From Bacteroidales bacterium (GTDB lineage: Bacteria; Bacteroidota; Bacteroidia; Bacteroidales; UBA6680), in contig JAOARD010000009.1 of NCBI GenBank assembly GCA_025210735.1, positions 124,001-188,000 of the forward strand: a stretch of DNA of 64,000 nucleotides, read 5' to 3'. Position numbers and translations under genes: made by a program. Under the pieces are notes generated by a model. That model made no database searches, was not told the origin of the DNA, and saw only the letters and a list, made by a program, of their open reading frames with translations. Shown here piece by piece: positions 59,424 to 64,000 of the stretch (position 1 is the first letter of the stretch; each line of letters begins with the position of its first letter).

Positions 59424-60218
59424 ATGATTGTAAAAAAAATAGTACTGTTGTCACTATTTCATTTAATAGTGTCAGAGGTTATCTGCTCTGGTGTTAACAA
59501 TGGCTCTCAAATATTGGTAGATACCATATATAGCGAATACCTGCAAGAGAACAGATTAATATCAGTTTACCTGCCATCCAATTATAGTAAAGAGAAGATT
59601 TATCCTGTAATATTTGCAACAGACGGGCAGATGTTAGATATGAAATATAAAGAGTTGATAGATAGCTCAATTTTTACCGGAGATCTTCCGGAATTGATTA
59701 TTATAGGAGCCTTCAGTAATGAGAAGGAGATAAAAGGTGAGTACTACACATACCGGAACATTGAGTATATAAAGGGGTGGAGAGATACAGAGTCTTATAA
59801 AAGAAGATTTGATAATCATATGGCTTTCTTCACAGAGGAGGTGATTAAATACGCAGAAGATAGTTATGCTATAACAACCAACAGAGAACAGAGATATTTT
59901 TATGGTTGCTCTAATGGTGCAGGATTTGGAGTTACACTGAGTGTCTGTAAACCCGAACTGATAAGTAACTATATATGCTTATCTATGGCTGGTGGTGTAT
60001 ATGATAATCTTAAACAGGGTGTTGAGAACTATCCATACATCAGTCTGTTTTATGGTGATAAAGAACCACTTCCATTAACAATGCAGATAGATGAGTATGA
60101 TAAATATCTGTCAGATAAAGGTTATGCTCATAAACTTACAGTGTATAAAGGAGGACACGACAGAGATATATGGAGAACGATATTTGTTGAACATCTTATT
60201 GCAACAATGAATAACTGA
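59424..60218 (+). CDS. Secreted esterase (alpha/beta hydrolase, esterase D-like)
   Basis: The 264-residue protein has a signal peptide (VLLSLFHLIVSEVICSG) and the Bacteroidetes putative-esterase fold: LISVYLPSNYSKEKIYPVIF, nucleophile elbow YGCSNGAGFG (G-x-S-x-G with Ser in GCSNG), and the catalytic His in KGGHDRDIWR near the C-terminus. Such enzymes include enterochelin and feruloyl esterases, so the substrate is open. It starts 14 bp after the sigma-WG gene and is very probably cotranscribed, making it a candidate output or input component of that system. Confidence 0.85.
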   Translation: MIVKKIVLLSLFHLIVSEVICSGVNNGSQILVDTIYSEYLQENRLISVYLPSNYSKEKIYPVIFATDGQMLDMKYKELIDSSIFTGDLPELIIIGAFSNEKEIKGEYYTYRNIEYIKGWRDTESYKRRFDNHMAFFTEEVIKYAEDSYAITTNREQRYFYGCSNGAGFGVTLSVCKPELISNYICLSMAGGVYDNLKQGVENYPYISLFYGDKEPLPLTMQIDEYDKYLSDKGYAHKLTVYKGGHDRDIWRTIFVEHLIATMNN

Positions 60219-60334
60219 CTTTTATAACAAATTGCACATTAATGTAAACAGATTATGTTAATGACTCCATAATAATAATTTGTTACATGTTTTATTTTAA
60301 TAGTTGCTTCGGTGTTACAGACAGAAAAAAGTGT

Positions 60335-60342
60335 TATTTTTG
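60335..60342 (+). promoter_or_regulatory. Possible -7 element of the DUF2135/TPR gene
   Basis: TATTTTTG fits TAnnTTTG and lies 44 bp before the start codon. No -33 at the right distance. Confidence 0.4.
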
Positions 60343-60386
60343 GTTTCTTTGAAAATACAAGTATTGATTTTTACACAGATAACACT

Positions 60387-61613
60387 ATGGAAAAAAGAAA
60401 ATCTAGTCAGTTATTAAAAAGAACAGCTACATTCTTTATGCTGTTTGTATCAGTAGTAATGTTTGCAGGAAACCTGCATGCACAAAACACCAAAATTACA
60501 GTTCTTAGTGCTGTAGAGAAAGATAAAACAATTCAGGGAGCGCAGATTATCTTCCAGAAGAACGGTGAAGCATCAGTTGAGGCTCGCACAAATAGCAGAG
60601 GAGAGATAAGTATTCCGGCAGTATTTAACGGAGCAAACGATGCGTCTGTTACTCTTATTATTAAAAAAGATGGTTACTCTACGTTAGTAACAAAAGGTCC
60701 TTTTAATGGGTTAACATATGCATTGAGTCCTGTAATGAAGAGTCTTGACGGTATACGTTTTGTTTTGAGTTGGGGAAAGAACCCTTTAGATCTTGATTCT
60801 CATATCAGCTATCCGGGAAATCACCTGTACTTTAAGCACAGAAGCGGATCGTTAGGATTTCTTGATGTAGATGATACAAACAGCTATGGACCAGAGACAA
60901 TAACTCTTGCAAAGAAGAAGTCGAATCAGAAGTATGTTTATGCGGTTCATAACTTCTCTGATATTAGTCAATCAGGATCTCGCAGGTTATCTAATATTAG
61001 CGACTGTAAAGTTTACGTTTATATTGGTAGTACACTTATTAAGACTTATAAGGTACCGGTAAATAAAACAGGAAACACATGGGTTGTATGTTCAATTGAT
61101 GAGCAGGGCGTTTTTGAAACAATTAATGAGTTTTTTGATATAGCAGATAGTGATGATGTGAACAAAAAACTTATGAGCTATCAATCTGCTGATAATGTAT
61201 ATAATGTAAGTGAGATAATTACACAGGAGCAAATTCAGCGTGCAAAATCTTTTAACGGACAAGGAGAGAGAGCATATCATGCAGGCGATCTTGAAAAATC
61301 TGTACGTAAATATCAGCAGGCAATTGAGATTGATCCTTATTACGGACAGGCATACAGTAACCTTGGTCTGTCGTTTAAGAAGTTAGGAAGAGTTGCAGAG
61401 GCTATCTGGGCAAACAGAAAAGCAATTGATCTTGCAAACGGACGTCATAAGAATACAACAAAGGCAAGTTCATACTACAACATTGCAAAAATATATGAGC
61501 AGAAAGGTCAGTGGCAAGAGGCTCTTGATAACTACAAGAACGCAAAGCAACTGAGACAACACTCTGCATACGATAAAGGTATTGCAAGAATGAATCAGAA
61601 ACTTGGTGTATAA
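60387..61613 (+). CDS. Secreted DUF2135 (YfaP-like) and TPR protein
   Basis: I start at ATG 60387 (MEKRKSSQLLKR), which gives a normal signal peptide ending NLHAQ; the upstream ATG at 60312 lies across the promoter. The 408-residue protein contains a peptidase-regulatory-like beta module (KTIQGAQIIFQKNGEASVEA), a DUF2135 domain (IRFVLSWGKNPLDLDSHISY, then YAVHNFSD) and three C-terminal TPRs (RAYHAGDLEKSVRKYQQAIE, YSNLGLSFKKLGRVAEAIWA, YYNIAKIYEQKGQWQEALDN). A surface or periplasmic scaffold is likely. It overlaps the deacetylase start by 1 bp. Confidence 0.85.
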   Translation: MEKRKSSQLLKRTATFFMLFVSVVMFAGNLHAQNTKITVLSAVEKDKTIQGAQIIFQKNGEASVEARTNSRGEISIPAVFNGANDASVTLIIKKDGYSTLVTKGPFNGLTYALSPVMKSLDGIRFVLSWGKNPLDLDSHISYPGNHLYFKHRSGSLGFLDVDDTNSYGPETITLAKKKSNQKYVYAVHNFSDISQSGSRRLSNISDCKVYVYIGSTLIKTYKVPVNKTGNTWVVCSIDEQGVFETINEFFDIADSDDVNKKLMSYQSADNVYNVSEIITQEQIQRAKSFNGQGERAYHAGDLEKSVRKYQQAIEIDPYYGQAYSNLGLSFKKLGRVAEAIWANRKAIDLANGRHKNTTKASSYYNIAKIYEQKGQWQEALDNYKNAKQLRQHSAYDKGIARMNQKLGV

Positions 61614-62791
61614 TGATAAAATCATCATATAAATCGGAGAGAGGTGTGCAGATATCTCTCTCTGTTTGTAAACGAGTATTTGTTACTCTGTTTTTTGCTT
61701 GTGCTCTGTTCGGGTATACTGAAGCAAAGTATAAACCATCGTTGGGTAAGATAGATCGTAGTACATGGCCATATAAAATTAACAGTGTATCGGAGTTTGA
61801 CTTTGCTTCGGCAATGGAGATGCTTGTGTTTGCTGATGAGTTAAACAGAGCGGAGCAGATAACCAATGTTGATAGCCTTAAATCTTACCTGCGACTTAAG
61901 TCTGTAAAGATAGAATCAGTTAATAAGTATATAACCTTTGTTAAGAGGCGTTTGGTTCAGAATTTTTTATATCTGAATATAGATAAAGAGCAGCAGCGGG
62001 TTAAATTAACAACTGTTGATAACTGGAATACTCTGCTTGATGAGGCAAACATACTTGAGCAAAAGTTACCAGCAAATATGTTGGCATGGTATAATGCCGC
62101 TAAGCGCTTTTATGCAAGTTATGTTTATGAACAACTAAGACTTGCAGCACTATTTCCGAGGATAACCAGTGAGATACTTACCCTTGACGATACAGAGATT
62201 AACGGTAGCAGATTTGGCGATAAGCAGTTTCTGCTGACATTTGATGACGGACCAACAGTAAAGGGTGGCAATACAGATAAACTGATATCTGTATTAAGAC
62301 AGAACCGAAAAACAGGACTGTTTTTTGTTCTTGGTAACAACCTTAAAACAAGGGTAGACAAAGCAGGTACAGATAATGTTAATAACCTGTATAGAGGAAT
62401 GTTGGTTGGTTCGCACTCAAGAGTTCATAAAGCTCATCCACGATATAAAAGCTGGAAATCGGCTCTTGATTATACCGATTCGTTAATAAACAGTTCTCTG
62501 AACAGAGAGTGCAGATATTTCAGACCTCCATATGGTCAGCGAAACACTGCTATTATAAATCACCTTAAAAAGGGTAATACGCAAGTAATGCTTTGGAATA
62601 TCGATTCGCAGGACTGGAACTCAAAGATTAACTCAACAGAGGTGTCAGATCGTGTTTTGAGCCTTATGTTGGTATGGCGAAGAGGAATATTACTGTTTCA
62701 TGATATTCACTCAAAATCGAGATTCACACTGCCTAAACTGTGGAAAGATCTTGAAGGTTCTGGTGTAGTCTGGATGGATAATATAGATTAA
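61613..62791 (+). CDS. Polysaccharide deacetylase (NodB-like, CE4), secreted
   Basis: The protein (392 aa) has a signal/anchor segment (VFVTLFFACALFGYTEA) and a helical N-terminal region of about 170 residues. The NodB domain follows: LLTFDDGPTVKGGNTDKL with the catalytic Asp pair, GSHSRVHKAHPRY (H-x3-H metal ligands), YFRPPYGQRN (RPP motif) and GILLFHDIHSKS with the late His. It should deacetylate peptidoglycan or another N-acetylated glycan. It overlaps the upstream gene by 1 bp and ends its operon at a strong terminator. Confidence 0.9.
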   Translation: MIKSSYKSERGVQISLSVCKRVFVTLFFACALFGYTEAKYKPSLGKIDRSTWPYKINSVSEFDFASAMEMLVFADELNRAEQITNVDSLKSYLRLKSVKIESVNKYITFVKRRLVQNFLYLNIDKEQQRVKLTTVDNWNTLLDEANILEQKLPANMLAWYNAAKRFYASYVYEQLRLAALFPRITSEILTLDDTEINGSRFGDKQFLLTFDDGPTVKGGNTDKLISVLRQNRKTGLFFVLGNNLKTRVDKAGTDNVNNLYRGMLVGSHSRVHKAHPRYKSWKSALDYTDSLINSSLNRECRYFRPPYGQRNTAIINHLKKGNTQVMLWNIDSQDWNSKINSTEVSDRVLSLMLVWRRGILLFHDIHSKSRFTLPKLWKDLEGSGVVWMDNID

Positions 62792-62809
62792 ACAGATACT
62801 CTTATAATG

Positions 62810-62851
62810 AATCGCCAAAGAGATTATAAGTACTCTCTTTGGCGATTTTTT
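62810..62851. terminator. Bidirectional intrinsic terminator
   Basis: AATCGCCAAAGAGA and TCTCTTTGGCGATT form a perfect or near-perfect 14-bp stem followed by T residues, between converging genes. Confidence 0.92.
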
Positions 62852-62880
62852 GTTTCTAATAATCTATCAAAGTTATATTC

Positions 62881-64000
62881 TTATAACATCTCCAGATAAT
62901 TTTTCACGTAGTATACCCAATCATCAATTCTGTCATAGAGTTGCTTGGTTTTTGGGTATGGTATATTTACATCAGGACTTATACCTATGTTATCAATAGC
63001 TTTTTCCGGGAGTCTGCCCGATCTTGTCATAGGATATCTTAGCTTGTATTTTTTTGATGGAAAGTATATGTCAACAGCATTTGAGTAATCAAGAACACCG
63101 GCAGTATTACTATTTCCAAACAGTGTTACTTTTTTACTATGCTTTGCTGCTAACAGGAACTGTTCAGCAGCTGATGCATTACCATCATTTATAATAATTC
63201 CAATATTTCTTGGATACTCATATATAGTATCTTTTTTAATCATTCCACCTTTTCCATATTGTGGATGTTTTACAAAACCCCCACGATTCTCTTTCATGTT
63301 TTTAATTAGAGCTTTTACATTTCTTATACTATTTTCATTGTTATTTATACTTCCATCTTTTAGCGCATTTTCATATAGCTTTATGTTATCATCTGTTGCG
63401 TACCATTCAGTATCATGACTATAGTAAGGATTCGTGTATATTAATTTTGATAACATTTGATAGTATATATCCTGTCCTCCACCGTTATATCTTATATCAA
63501 TAATTAGATTAGGGCGTGATACTATATCGTTCCAATGTTTTTCTACAAGTCTATTTGTGTAATCGGAACCGAATCCGGCAGCTCTTAAATAGAATGTACT
63601 ATCAGATATTGGCAGAGCTACATAATATGTATTTTGTCCATTAGGGTATTTTGGTAGATAAGTGTTTAATAGCGCTTTGTCTGAAATTTTGTCGTCAGAT
63701 TTGTGGACGAAATAATCTCCTTTATGAATCTCTAAAATTTTGTTTCCTAAATGAGTAGAAGCTACTTTCTTTGTTTCTTTGAAATTCTTATAAGAATCGT
63801 AATAAATGCATTTATAATCTCCATTAGGAAGCCTCTTTAAGGTAAACATTAATTGATTTTTCTGATATCCAGAATAATTAACAGATATACCTTCCCAAGT
63901 ATCTTTGTTTGTATCTTTTTTAATGGCTAATTTTCCTCTATATGAGAACCATATACCTTCTAAAGAATCTCTGGTGTTGTCGAATATAATTTTCTTAATG
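62881..64000 (-). CDS. S41-family peptidase (C-terminal processing protease-like), 5' end cut by the window
   Basis: The frame has a Met at 63849 but stays open upstream to the window edge (IIFDNTRDSLEGIWFSYRGK... in the same frame), so the true start lies outside. The tail of about 370 residues contains the S41 core: PNLIIDIRYNGGGQDIYY, the nucleophile in INDGNASAAEQFLLAA, and GNSNTAGVLDYSN followed by PMTRSGRLPEKAIDNIGISP. The Lys of the classical CtpA dyad is not at the GEKTFGKG position, which is occupied by GNSNTAGV, as in the tricorn-like branch common in Bacteroidetes. It is probably a secreted or periplasmic protease. Confidence 0.88.
   Translation of the reverse strand, partial: IKKIIFDNTRDSLEGIWFSYRGKLAIKKDTNKDTWEGISVNYSGYQKNQLMFTLKRLPNGDYKCIYYDSYKNFKETKKVASTHLGNKILEIHKGDYFVHKSDDKISDKALLNTYLPKYPNGQNTYYVALPISDSTFYLRAAGFGSDYTNRLVEKHWNDIVSRPNLIIDIRYNGGGQDIYYQMLSKLIYTNPYYSHDTEWYATDDNIKLYENALKDGSINNNENSIRNVKALIKNMKENRGGFVKHPQYGKGGMIKKDTIYEYPRNIGIIINDGNASAAEQFLLAAKHSKKVTLFGNSNTAGVLDYSNAVDIYFPSKKYKLRYPMTRSGRLPEKAIDNIGISPDVNIPYPKTKQLYDRIDDWVYYVKNYLEML

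Overview
The window is chromosomal DNA of a low-GC member of the Bacteroidota, most likely order Bacteroidales. The genus cannot be fixed from the sequence. The grounds are: promoters of the TAnnTTTG type instead of sigma-70 boxes, near absence of Shine-Dalgarno sequences, a type IX secretion C-terminal tail (34218..35801), a V-type ATPase operon carrying a DUF2764 gene, a cysteate synthase of the Bacteroidetes type, and the gene order hpt-adk-obg. Genes are dense and largely housekeeping; I see no prophage, insertion sequence, CRISPR array, tRNA or rRNA.

Layout. 1-6.6 kb: tail of a predicted GTPase, a small secreted protein, an M49-like lipoprotein that has lost its zinc ligands, and the leftward group hpt-adk-obg-PAP2-lplA, whose transcript probably begins with a long hairpin. 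6.6-16 kb: purE, an outer-membrane/HhH barrel operon, recJ-lipB-lipA leftward, a metallo-beta-lactamase-fold hydrolase and a secreted barrel protein. 16-27 kb: two tandem copies of a 91-bp repeat abutting lysS, then gpsA, pgi, plsC, parE, parC and aroK. 27.9-32.1 kb: a molybdenum-cofactor (Moco) riboswitch followed by mobB-moeA-moaA-moaC-MOSC/mogA. 32-38 kb: cysteate synthase, a leucine-rich-repeat T9SS cargo, a beta-lactamase-family serine hydrolase and an AraC regulator. 38.6-47.2 kb: universal stress protein followed by V-ATPase genes E-DUF2764-A-B-D-I-K. 47.2-51 kb: a third copy of the 91-bp repeat before a lipoprotein, a NarL-type two-component pair and a methyltransferase. 51-54 kb: alkylation-damage operon ada - (ogt fused to a DNA glycosylase) - PEP-mutase-like protein. 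54-57 kb: ECF sigma factor, membrane protein, M23 peptidase and an NAD-binding protein. 57-62.8 kb: an ECF sigma factor fused through one membrane helix to eleven WG repeats, then an esterase, a DUF2135/TPR protein and a polysaccharide deacetylase. The right edge cuts an S41 peptidase.

How the genes work together. The Moco operon is placed under feedback by its riboswitch. The V-ATPase rotor subunit carries the complete sodium-binding ligand set known from Enterococcus NtpK, which suggests sodium coupling. The ada operon joins a methyl-DNA sensor with two repair chemistries. The most novel candidates are the one-protein sigma-TM-WG device at 57100..59409 and the start-codon-abutting 91-bp leader repeats at 16382..16568 and 47291..47382.
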